A stretch of 29,320 nucleotides of DNA, from the NCBI GenBank assembly GCA_002189035.1, contig NEEC01000115.1, positions 1-29,320 on the forward strand, read 5' to 3'. This document shows positions 1-9,300 of this stretch, piece after piece. Positions within the stretch are counted from its first letter, which is position 1; each line of letters begins with the position of its first letter. The notes under the pieces are model-generated. The model saw only the letters and a program-made list of their open reading frames with translations. It did not search any database and was not told where the DNA came from. This DNA is from Utricularia gibba (taxonomy: Eukaryota > Streptophyta > Magnoliopsida > Lamiales > Lentibulariaceae). Position numbers and translations under genes: made by a program.

Positions 1-2843
1 TGATGCCTTTGTTTAATTACGATATCACGTGCACCCCACATGATTTTTTCAACAACTTACTTTATACTTGAGGAGCGGTCTTGGGTGCACCTAGAACGGG
101 ACAAAGGTCAGGTTTGGCTGCGCCGAGAGTTAGTTGTAGCTCGGCAAATAAAGTGATGTATTTATTAACGTTCAGTTTTCGGGGGCTGCCTACATGGTTT
201 TTCAAGGAACAGCTTCTCGTTTTGTGGCGGCCAGTCTCGCTGGGAACTTGGTCCTTGACCCGATTGTATGGCTCATGAGGTCAACCGGATGGAAATCGAT
301 TAAAGAAAATGATGCTTTGTTTAAATTACGATATCACGTGCACCCAATGATTTTTTCAACAACTTACTTTATACTTGAGGAGGCGGTCTTGGGGTGCACC
401 TAGAACGGGACAAAGGTCAGGTTTGGCTTGCGCCGAGAGTTAGTTGTAGCGGCAAATAAAGTGATGTATTTATTAACGTTCAGTTTTCGGGGGCTGCCTA
501 CATGGTTTTTCAAGGAACAGCTTCTCGTTTTGTGGCGGCCAGTCTCGCTGGAACTTGGTCCTTGACCCGATTATGTATTGCTCATGAGGTCAACCGGATG
601 CAAATCGATGAAAAATGATGCTTTGTTTAAATTACGATATCACGTGCACCCCACATGATTTTTTCAACAACTTGCTTTATACTTGAGGAGGCGGTCTTGG
701 GGTGCACCTAGAACGGGACAAAGGTCAGGTTTGGCTTGCGCCGAGAGTTAGTTGTAGCTCGGAAAATAAAGTGATGTATTTATTAACGTTCAGTTTTCGG
801 GGGCTGCCTACATGGTTTTTCAAGGAACAGCTTCTCGTTTTGTGGCGGCCAGTCTCGCTGGGAACTTGGTCCTTGACCCCGATTATGTATTGCTCATGAG
901 GTCAACCGGATGCAAATTGATTAAAAAAAATGATGCTTTTGTTTAAATTACGATATCACGTGCACCCCACATGATTTTTTCAACAACTTACTTTATACTT
1001 GAGGGGCGGTCTTGGGTGCACCTAGAACGGGACAAAGGTCAGGTTTGGCTTGCGCCGAGAGTTAGTTGTAGCTCGGAAAATAAAGTGATGTATTTATTAA
1101 CGTTCAGTTTTCGGGGGCTGCCTACATGGTTTTTCAAGGAACAGCTTCTCGTTTTGTGGCGGCCAGTCTCGCTGGGAACTTGGTCCTTGACCCGATTATG
1201 TATTGCTCATGAGGTCAACCGGATGCAAATCGATTAAAGAAAATGATGCCTTTGTTTAAATTACGATATCACGTGCACCCACATGATTTTTTCAACAACT
1301 TGCTTTATACTTGAGGAGGCGGTCTTGGGGTGCACCTAGAACGGGACAAAGGTCAGGTTTGGCTTGCGCCGAGAGTTAGTTGTAGCTCGGAAATAAAGTG
1401 ATGTATTTATTAACGTTCAGTTTTCGGGGGCTGCCTACATGGTTTTTCAAGGAACAGCTTCTCGTTTTGTGGCGGCCAGTCTCGCTGGGAACTTGGTCCT
1501 TGACCCCGATTATGTATGGCTCATGAGGTCAACCGGATGCAAATTGATTAAAAAAAATGATGCCTTTGTTTAAATTACGATATCACGTGCACCCACATGA
1601 TTTTTCAACAACTTACTTTATACTTGAGGAGGCGGTCTTGGGGTGCACCTAGAACGGGACAAAGGTCAGGTTTGGCTTGCGCCGAGAGTTAGTTGTAGCT
1701 CGGAAAATAAAGTGATGTATTTATTAACGTTCAGTTTTCGGGGGCTGCCTACATGGTTTTTCAAGGAACAGCTTCTCGTTTTGTGGCGGCCAGTCTCGCT
1801 GGGAACTTGGTCCTTGACCCCGATTATGTATGCTCATGAGGTCAACCGGATGCAAATGATTAAAAAATGATGCCTTTGTTTAAATTACGATATCACGTGC
1901 ACCCCACATGATTTTTTCAACAACTTACTTTATACTTGAGGAGGCGGTCTTGGGGTGCACCTAGAACGGGACAAAGGTCAGGTTTGGCTTGCGCCGAGAG
2001 TTAGTTGTAGTCGGAAAATAAAGTGATGTATTTATTAACGTTCAGTTTTCGGGGCTGCCTACATGGTTTTTCAAGGAACAGCTTCTCGTTTTGTGGCGCC
2101 AGTCTCGCTGGGAACTTGGTCCTTGACCCGATTATGTATGCTCATGAGGTCAACCGGATGCAAATCGATTAAAGAAAATGATGCCTTTCTTTAAATTACG
2201 ATATCACGTGCACCCCACATGATTTTTCAACAACTTACTTTATACTTGGGAGGCGGTCTTGGGGTGCACCTAGAACGGGACAAAGGTCAGGTTTGGCTTG
2301 CGCCGAGAGTTAGTTGTAGCTCGGCAAATAAAGTGATGTATTTATTAACGTTCAGTTTTCGGGGGCTGCCTACATGGTTTTTCAAGGAACAGCTTCTCGT
2401 TTTGTGGCGGCCAGTCTCGCTGGGAACTTGGTCCTTGACCCCGATTCTGTATGGCTCATGAGGTCAACCGGATGCAAATCGATTAAAAAAAATGATGCCT
2501 TTTTAAATTACGATATCACGTGCACCCCACATGATTTTTTCAACAACTTGCTTTATACTTGAGGAGGCGGTCTTGGGTGCACCTAGAACGGGACAAAGGT
2601 CAGGTTTGGCTTGCGCCGAGAGTTAGTTGTAGCTCGGCAAATAAAGTGATGTATTTATTAACGTTCAGTTTTCGGGGGCTGCCTACATGGTTTTTCAAGG
2701 AACAGCTTCTCGTTTTGTGGCGGCCAGTCTCGCTGGGAACTTGGTCCTTGACCCCGATTATGTATGGCTCATGAGGTCAACCGGATGCAAATTGATTAAA
2801 AAAAATGATGCCTTTGTTTAAATTACGATATCACGTGCACCCC

Positions 2844-2999
2844 ACATGATTTTTTCAACAACTTACTTTATACTTGAGGAGGCGGTCTTGGGTGCACCTA
2901 GAACGGGACAAAGGTCAGGTTTGGCTTGCGCCGAGAGTTAGTTGTAGCTCGGCAAATAAAGTGATGTATTTATTAACGTTCAGTTTTCGGGGGCTGCCT
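2844..2999 (+). repeat. Half-unit A of a representative monomer
   Basis: This 156-bp half runs from ACATGATTTTTTCAAC to GGGCTGCCT. It aligns in order with the following half: ACATGATTTTTTCAAC with ACATGGTTTTTCAAG (offset 156), GGCGGTCTTGGG with GGCGGCCAGTCTCGCTGGG (offsets 153-157), and the A/T-rich AAATAAAGTGATGTATTT with AAAAAAATGATGCCTTT (offset 158). The shared order and nearly constant offset imply that the present unit arose by duplication of a ~156-bp ancestor followed by divergence. The halves are now too different to be interchangeable. The alignment was made by eye and has no statistical score. Confidence 0.6.
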
Positions 3000-3157
3000 A
3001 CATGGTTTTTCAAGGAACAGCTTCTCGTTTTGTGGCGGCCAGTCTCGCTGGGAACTTGGTCCTTGACCCCGATTCTGTATGGCTCATGAGGTCAACCGGA
3101 TGCAAATCGATTAAAAAAATGATGCCTTTGTTTAAATTACGATATCACGTGCACCCC
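3000..3157 (+). repeat. Half-unit B of the same monomer
   Basis: This 158-bp half runs from ACATGGTTTTTCAAGG through the palindrome cluster GATATCACGTGCAC to the C-run. It contains the most constant part of the satellite, GTGGCGGCCAGTCTCGCTGG followed by GAACTTGGTCCTTGACC, which survives even in most fragments of the scrambled zone. It matches half A in three ordered blocks as described there. The palindromes and the long A-run are not seen in half A. Confidence 0.6.
3141..3154. other. Overlapping palindrome cluster present in nearly every unit (example copy)
   Basis: GATATCACGTGCAC packs three six-base palindromes into 14 bases: GATATC, CACGTG and GTGCAC, the last two overlapping by three bases. 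The inner ATCACGTG fits the RTCACRTG consensus bound by Cbf1 at budding-yeast CDEI and is also an E-box/G-box core that bHLH or bZIP proteins bind. It is strongly conserved in the regular arrays and often lost or shortened in the scrambled zone (for example CGATGTGCAC near 8095 and 8875). Binding is not shown. An eight-base match in a repeated unit can be chance. Confidence 0.55.
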
Positions 3158-3212
3158 ACATGATTTTTTCAACAACTTACTTTATACTTGAGGAGGCGGT
3201 CTTGGGGTGCAC
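3149..3212. repeat. 10-bp inverted repeat with ~44-base loop (example copy)
   Basis: GTGCACCCCA at 3149-3158 is the exact reverse complement of TGGGGTGCAC at 3203-3212. The arms are separated by 44 bases that include the T-run of ACATGATTTTTTC. The same pair occurs in most units, although one arm often reads CCC or GGG instead of four bases. In single-stranded DNA or a transcript it could form a stem, but the loop is long and no family of structured RNA is recognised. Confidence 0.55.
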
Positions 3213-3529
3213 CTAGAACGGGACAAAGGTCAGGTTTGGCTTGCGCCGAGAGTTAGTTGTAGCTCGGCAAATAAAGTGATGTATTTATTAACGTTCAGTT
3301 TTCGGGGGCTGCCTACATGGTTTTTCAAGGAACAGCTTCTCGTTTTGTGGCGGCCAGTCTCGCTGGGAACTTGGTCCTTGACCCCGATTCTGTATGGCTC
3401 ATGAGGTCAACCGGATGCAAATCGATTAAAAAAATGATGCCTTTGTTTAAATTACGATATCACGTGCACCCCACATGATTTTTTCAACAACTTACTTTAT
3501 ACTTGAGGAGGCGGTCTTGGGGTGCACCT

Positions 3530-3709
3530 AGAACGGGACAAAGGTCAGGTTTGGCTTGCGCCGAGAGTTAGTTGTAGCTCGGAAATAAAGTGATGTATTT
3601 ATTAACGTTCAGTTTTCGGGGGCTGCCTACATGGTTTTTCAAGGAACAGCTTCTCGTTTTGTGGCGGCCAGTCTCGCTGGGAACTTGGGAGGCGGTCTTG
3701 GGGTGCACC
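3530..3709 (+). repeat. 180-bp internally deleted unit
   Basis: The unit beginning at 3530 is normal until GCTGGGAACTTGG (about 3688), then jumps directly to GAGGCGGTCTTGGGG, so about 133 bp of the standard unit are missing. The two sides normally read GAACTTGGTCC and TATACTTGAGGAGG, which share ACTTG, so the break could have formed by a short-homology deletion or slippage. It is the only large deletion in the otherwise regular left array. Confidence 0.85.
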
Positions 3710-6700
3710 TGAACGGGACAAAGGTCAGGTTTGGCTTGCGCCGAGAGTTAGTTGTAGCTCGGAAATAAAGTGATGTATTTATTAACGTTCAGTTTTGGGG
3801 GCTGCCTACATGGTTTTTCAAGGAACAGCTTCTCGTTTTGTGGCGGCCAGTCTCGCTGGGAACTTGGTCCTTGACCCGATTATGTATGCTCATGAGGTCA
3901 ACCGGATGCAAATCGATTAAAAAATGATGCCTTGTTTAAATTACGATATCACGTGCACCCCACATGATTTTTTCAACAACTTACTTTATACTTGAGGAGG
4001 CGGTCTTGGGGTGCACCTAGAACGGGACAAAGGTCAGGTTTGGCTTGCGCCGAGAGTTAGTTGTAGCTCGGAAAATAAAGTGATGTATTTATTAACGTTC
4101 AGTTTTGGGGGCTGCCTACATGGTTTTTCAAGGAACAGCTTCTCGTTTTGTGGCGGCCAGTCTCGCTGGGAACTTGGTCCTTGACCCCGATTATGTATGC
4201 TCATGAGGTCAACCGGATGCAAATTGATTAAAAAAAATGATGCCTTTGTTTAAATTACGATATCACGTGCACCCCACATGATTTTTTCAACAACTTACTT
4301 TATACTTGAGGAGGCGGTCTTGGGTGCACCTAGAACGGGACAAAGGTCAGGTTTGGCTTGCGCCGAGAGTTAGTTGTAGCTCGGAAAATAAAGTGATGTA
4401 TTTATTAACGTTCAGTTTTGGGGGCTGCCTACATGGTTTTTCAAGGAACAGCTTCTCGTTTTGTGGCGGCCAGTCTCGCTGGGAACTTGGTCCTTGACCC
4501 GATTATGTATGGCTCATGAGGTCAACCGGATGCAAATCGATTAAAAAAATGATGCCTTTGTTTAAATTACGATATCACGTGCACCCCACATGATTTTTTC
4601 AACAACTTACTTTATACTTGAGGAGGCGGTCTTGGGGTGCACCTAGAACGGGACAAAGGTCAGGTTTGGCTTGCGCCGAGAGTTAGTTGTACTCGGAAAA
4701 TAAAGTGATGTATTTATTAACGTTCAGTTTTCGGGGGCTGCTACATGGGGCATAGTAACATCTCATGACAACCGGATTCGATCCTTTAAATTACGAGTTG
4801 ATGGCGGTCCAGTCAGTCTTGCGCTGGGAACTTGGTCCTTGACCCCGATTATGTATGCTCATGAGGTCAACCGGATGCAAATCGATTAAAAAAATGATGC
4901 CTTTGTTTAAATTACGATATCACGTGCACCCCACAAGTTTACCTTCAACTCTAAAGTGATGTATTTATTAACGTTCAGTTTTCGGGGGCTGCCTACATGG
5001 TTTTTCAAGGAACAGCTTCTCGTTTTGTGGCGGCCAGTCTCGCTGGGAACTTGGTCCTTGACCCCGATTATGTATGGAGGTCTTGACTCGCACGTGCTGG
5101 AGGAGGCGGTCTTGGGGTGCACCTAGAACGGGACAAAGGTCAGGTTTGGCTTGCGCCGAGAGTTAGTTGTAGCTCGGCAAATAAAGTGATGTATTTATTA
5201 ACGTTCAGTTTTCGGGGGCTGCCTACATGGTTTTTCAAGGAACAGCTTCTCGTTTTGTGGCGGCCAGTCTCGCTGGGAACTTGGTCCTTGACCCCTGTAT
5301 TCATGAGGTCAACCGGATGCAAATCGATTAAAAAATGATGCCTTTGTGAGTGCACCCCACATGGATTTACCTTCAACGCCTTGAGATAAACAACGCTTTT
5401 TAGGTTTGTTTGCGTGAGCTCGGCAAGGAACAGCTTCTCGTTTTGTGGCGGCCAGTCTCGCTGGGAACTTGGTCCTTGACCCCGATTCTCATGTTGCAAA
5501 TCGATTTGATGGGGGGATACCTAGAACGGGACAAAGGTCAGGTTTGGCAGAGTTAGTTGTAGCTCGCAAAATTAAACATCTGCTGCACCCGGGTGATTTT
5601 TTCAACAACTTACTTTATACTTGAGGAGGCGGTCTTGGGGTGCACCTAGAACGGGACAAAGGTCAGGTTTGGCTTGCGCCGAGAGTTAGTTGTAGCTCGG
5701 AAAATAAAGTGATGTATTTATTAACGTTCAGTTTTTGCCTACATGGTTTTTCAAGGAACAGCTGCGGCCAGTCTCGCTGGGAACTTGGTCCTTGACCCCG
5801 ATTCTCATGAGGTCAACCGGATGCAAATCCTCGGAACATGATGTCTTGCACCTTCAACTCGCGTTCAACATGGTTTTTCATTCTCGTTTAGTCTCGCTGG
5901 GAACTTGGTCCTTGACCCCGATTCACCCTCATGATGGAGGAGGCGGTCTTGGGGTGCACCTAGAACGGGACAAAGGTCAGGTTTGGCTTGCGCCGAGAGT
6001 TAGTTGTAGCTCGGCAACATGATGAGATTTATTATGTACGATTCAGTTTTGGGTTGCAACAACTTATACTAATTTTGAGAGGAACTTGTACCTTAGTCTC
6101 GCTGGGAACTTGGTCCTTGACCCCGATTCTGTATGGCTCATGAGGTCAACCGGATGCACCTTGCGCCGAGAGTTAGTTAGCTCGGCAAATAAAGTGATGT
6201 ATTTATTAACGTTCAGATGGGTTCAAACACACATCTTCGCGAGTTGGAGCGGTCTTGGGGTGTCAACGCAAAGGTCAGGTTGGCTCTCGCGCCCTTGAGA
6301 TTATGTATAGTTGCACCTCGGATGCAAGTCTTGAAGTCATTTATTAGCGTTCAGTTTTGGGGGCTGCCTACATGGTTTTTCAAGGAACAGCTTCTCGTTT
6401 TGTGGCGGCCAGTCTCGCTGGGAACTTGGTCCTTGACCCCGATTCTGTATGGCTCATGAGGTCAACCGGATTCGATTCGATGTTGATTTTTTCAACAACT
6501 TGAGGAGGCGGTCTTGGGGTGCACCTAGAACGGGACAAAGGTCAGGTTTGGCTTGCGCCGAGAGTTAGTTGTAGCTCGGCCGTTCAGATGATAAACACAC
6601 TCATGAGGTCAACCGGATTCGCCTTTGCGGAGGAGGAGGCGGTCTTGGGGTGCACCTAGAACGGGACAAAGGTCAGGTTTGGCTTGCGCCGAGAGTTAGT

Positions 6701-7981
6701 TGTAGCTCGGAAAATAAAGTGATGTATTTATTAACGTTCAGTTTTTGCCTACATGGTTTTTCAAGGAACAGCTTCTAGTAACTTGGTCCTTGACCCCGAT
6801 TATGTATGCTCATGAGGTCAACCGGATGCAAATCATGAAAATTACGATGCATGATTGAGGAGGCGGTCTTGGGGTGCACCTAGATCAGGTTTGGCTTGCG
6901 CCGAGAGTTAGTTGTAGCTCGGAAAATAAAGTGATGTATTTATTAACGTTCAGTTTTCGGGGGCTGCCTACATGGTTTTTCAAGGAACAGCTTCTCGTTT
7001 TGTGGCGGCCAGTCTCGCTGGGAACTTGGTCCTTGACCCCGATTATGTATGCTCATGAGGTCAACCGGATGCAAATACTCTGAGGAGGAGGCGGTCTTGG
7101 GGTGCACCTAGAACGGGACAAAGGTCAGGTTTGGCTTGCGCCGAGAGTTAGTTGTAGCTCGGCAAATATGATGCCTTTATTAACTCATGAGGTCAACCGG
7201 ATGCAAATCGATTTTGGGGGGGCGGTCTTGGGGTGCACCTATCAGGTTTGGCTTGCGCCGACACGTTCAGACATAAGTTCTCGTTTTGTGGCGGCCAGTC
7301 TCGCTGGGAACTTGGTCCTTGACCCCGATTCCCTTCCTTTGTGGGTGAAAGAGGAGGCGGTCTTGGGGTGCACCTAGAACGGGACAAAGGTCAGGTTTGG
7401 CTTGCGCCGAGAGTTAGTTGTAGCTCGGCAATGCTGAGTCTCGCTGGGAACTTGGTCCTTGACCCCGATTATGCTCATGAGGTCAACCGGATGCAAATCG
7501 CCTTTGATTGCACCCCACATGATTTTTTCAACAACTTGCGGTCTTGGGGTGCACCTACTCAGGTTTGACTCGGTCACACCTTCTCGTTTTGTGGCGGCCA
7601 GTCTCGCTGGGAACTTGGTCCTTGACCCCGATTCTGTATGGCTCATGAGGTCAACCGGATGCAAATCGATTAAAAAAATGATGCCTTTGCGGTGCACCCC
7701 ACATGATTTTTTCAACAACTTACTTTATACTTGAGGAGGCGGTCTTGGGTGCACCTGTTAGCGGGACAAATGGTTTTTCAAGGTTCAGTCTCGCTGGGAA
7801 CTTGGTCCTTGACCCCGAGTATATGATTGTTTCAGGTTGGAGGAGGCGGTATAGAACTTAACGTTCAAGGTCAAGGAACAGCTTCTCGTTTTGTGGCGGC
7901 CAGTCTCGCTGGGAACTTGGTCCTTGACCCCGATTCTGTTGGCTCGGCTGGTCTTTGTGTCAGGTTTAGAGTTAGCTCGTT

Positions 7982-8103
7982 CAGTTTTTGCCTACATGGT
8001 TTTTCATTCTCGAGTCTCGCTGGGAACTTGGTCCTTGACCCCGATTCTGTATGCTCATGAGGTCAACCGGATGCAAATCGATTAAAAAAAATTACGATGT
8101 GCA
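7982..8103 (+). repeat. Compound-deleted monomer haplotype, copy 1
   Basis: This stretch carries several deletions relative to the standard unit: CAGTTTTTGCCTACATGG (G-run lost), TTTTTCATTCTCG joined straight to AGTCTCGCTGG (loss of AAGGAACAGC and of TTTTGTGGCGGCC), and ACGATGTGCACC (ATCAC lost from the palindrome cluster). The same three losses occur again about 785 bases downstream, so both copies derive from one altered parent or from one systematic consensus error. Confidence 0.75.
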
Positions 8104-8766
8104 CCCCACATGATTTTTTCAACAACTTACTTTATACTTGAGGCGGTCTTGGGGTGCACCTAGAACGGGACAAAGGTCAGGTTTGGCTTGCGCCGAGAGT
8201 TAGTTGTAGCTCGGATAAAGTGATGTATTTATTAACGTTCAGTTTTCGGGGGCTGCCTACATGGTTTTTCAAGGAACAGCAGTCTCGCTGGGAACTTGGT
8301 CCTTGACCCCGATTTGTATGCTCATGAGGTCAACCGGATGCAAATCGATTAAAAAAATGATGCCTTTGTTTAAATTACGATATCACGTGCAGATTTTTTC
8401 AACAACTTACTTTATACTTGAGGAGGCGGTCTTGGGGTGCACCTAGAACGGGACAAAGGTCAGGTTTGGCTTGCGCCGAGAGTTAGTTGTAGCTCGGCAA
8501 ATAAAGTGATGTATTTATTAACGTTCAGTTTTGGGGGCTGCCTACATGGTTTTTCAAGGAACAGCTTCTCGTTTTGTGGCGGCCAGTCTCGCTGGGAACT
8601 TGGTCCTTGACCCCGATTATGTATGGAGGTTGCAAATCCTCGATATCACGTGCTGATTTTTTCAACAACTTACTTTATACTTGAGGAGGCGGTCTTGGGG
8701 TGCACCTAGAACGGGACAAAGGTCAGGTTTGGCTTGCGCCGAGAGTTAGTTGTAGCTCGGAACGTT

Positions 8767-8892
8767 CAGTTTTTGCCTACATGGTTTTTCATTCTCGAGT
8801 CTCGCTGGGAACTTGGTCCTTGACCCCGATTCTCATGAGGTCAACCGGATGCAAATCGATTAAAAAATGATGCTCGATGTGCACCCCACATG
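8767..8892 (+). repeat. Compound-deleted monomer haplotype, copy 2
   Basis: This copy repeats the G-run loss, the TTTTTCATTCTCG-to-AGTCTCGCTGG join and a CGATGTGCACC form seen at 7982-8103. It differs in having GATTCTCATGAGG, where the copy-1 equivalent reads GATTCTGTATGCTC, and in TGCTCGATGTG before the cluster. The later difference suggests divergence after the shared deletions arose. Confidence 0.75.
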
Positions 8893-8935
8893 ATTTTTTC
8901 AACAACTTACTTTATACTTGAGGAGGCGGTCTTGG

Positions 8936-9300
8936 GTGCACCTTTACGATTCAACCAAGGAACAGCAAACTTGAAATTCACAACCGGATTCGACAAATTA
9001 CGCACGTGCACCACATGATTTTTTCAACAACTTACTTTATACTTGAGGAGGCGGTCTTGGGGCACCTGCACCTTTGGAGACGGACAACATGGTCAAGGTT
9101 TCGGTGGCGGCCAGTCTCGCTGGGAACTTGGTCCTTGAGATTATGTATATGAGGTTGTAGCTCGGTTGATGTGAGTTTTATTAACGTTCAGTTTTCGGGG
9201 GGCTAGTCAACATTCAATTCAACCGGATTCGATCTCTTTTGTATCACCAACTCCCTTGGTTTGACCAAACATGCTCATGACAACCGGATGCAAATCGAGA
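8936..9300 (+). repeat. Most heavily fragmented stretch of the scrambled zone
   Basis: Recognisable pieces here are short: TTTACGATTCAACC, ACATGATTTTTTCAACAAC, GGCGGCCAGTCTCGCTGG, TTATTAACGTTCAG and CATGCTCATGACAACCGG. Between them lie stretches with little resemblance to the unit, notably about 9225-9268 (CTCTTTTGTATCACCAACTC, then CCTTGGTTTGACC). It may be a mosaic of fragments under ten bases or a small piece of non-satellite DNA. I see no open frame or RNA motif in it. Confidence 0.6.

Larger units (their letters stand above)
2900..3529 (+). repeat. Two adjacent units that appear identical
   Basis: The units at 2900-3214 and 3215-3529 are both 315 bp and share every variant site I checked: GCAAATA, TTTTCGGGGG, CCCCGATTCTG, TATGGCTC, GCAAATCG, A7, CTTAC and GGGG. 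Neighbouring units differ from each other at several of these sites, so this pair looks like the most recent single-unit duplication in the left array. Confidence 0.75.
1..4747 (+). repeat. Left regular satellite array (about 15 units)
   Basis: Landmark AGAACGGG starts at about 93, 402, 710, 1024, 1338, 1651, 1963, 2272, 2585, 2900, 3215, 3530, 3710 (lacking one A), 4019, 4332 and 4645. Spacing is 308-315 bp except for the 180-bp unit starting at 3530. Most copies carry TTTTCGGGGG before GCTGCC; the copies near 3792, 4103 and 4417 lack the C. Other two-state sites are GCAAATA/GAAAATA, GATTATG/GATTCTG, CTTAC/CTTGC, AAATCG/AAATTG and AAAGAAAA/AAAAAAA. The AAAGAAAA form occurs in units 1, 4 and 7, a three-unit spacing. 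The array stops abruptly at about 4747, where ACATGG is followed by GGCATAG instead of TTTTTC. Confidence 0.95.

Noticed and set aside
3061-3090. Bacterial-type promoter (TTGACC with TATGTA or TATGGC downstream).
   Set aside because: The spacing is about 8-10 bases rather than 16-18, and the context is a eukaryotic-type satellite.
3149-3212. Rho-independent terminator.
   Set aside because: The loop is ~44 bases, the T-run lies inside the loop rather than after the stem, and no gene lies upstream.
3209-3225. CENP-B box (core NTTCGNNNNANNCGGGN) near GTGCACCTAGAACGGGA.
   Set aside because: Only the AACGGGA half fits. The TTCG half reads TGCA and the central A is G.
3215-3529. Internal pol III promoter (tRNA-like A and B boxes) or a SINE.
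   Set aside because: GTAGCTCGG and GGTCAACCGG only loosely resemble box sequences, with wrong spacing and poor consensus match. The units have no target-site duplications and are head-to-tail.
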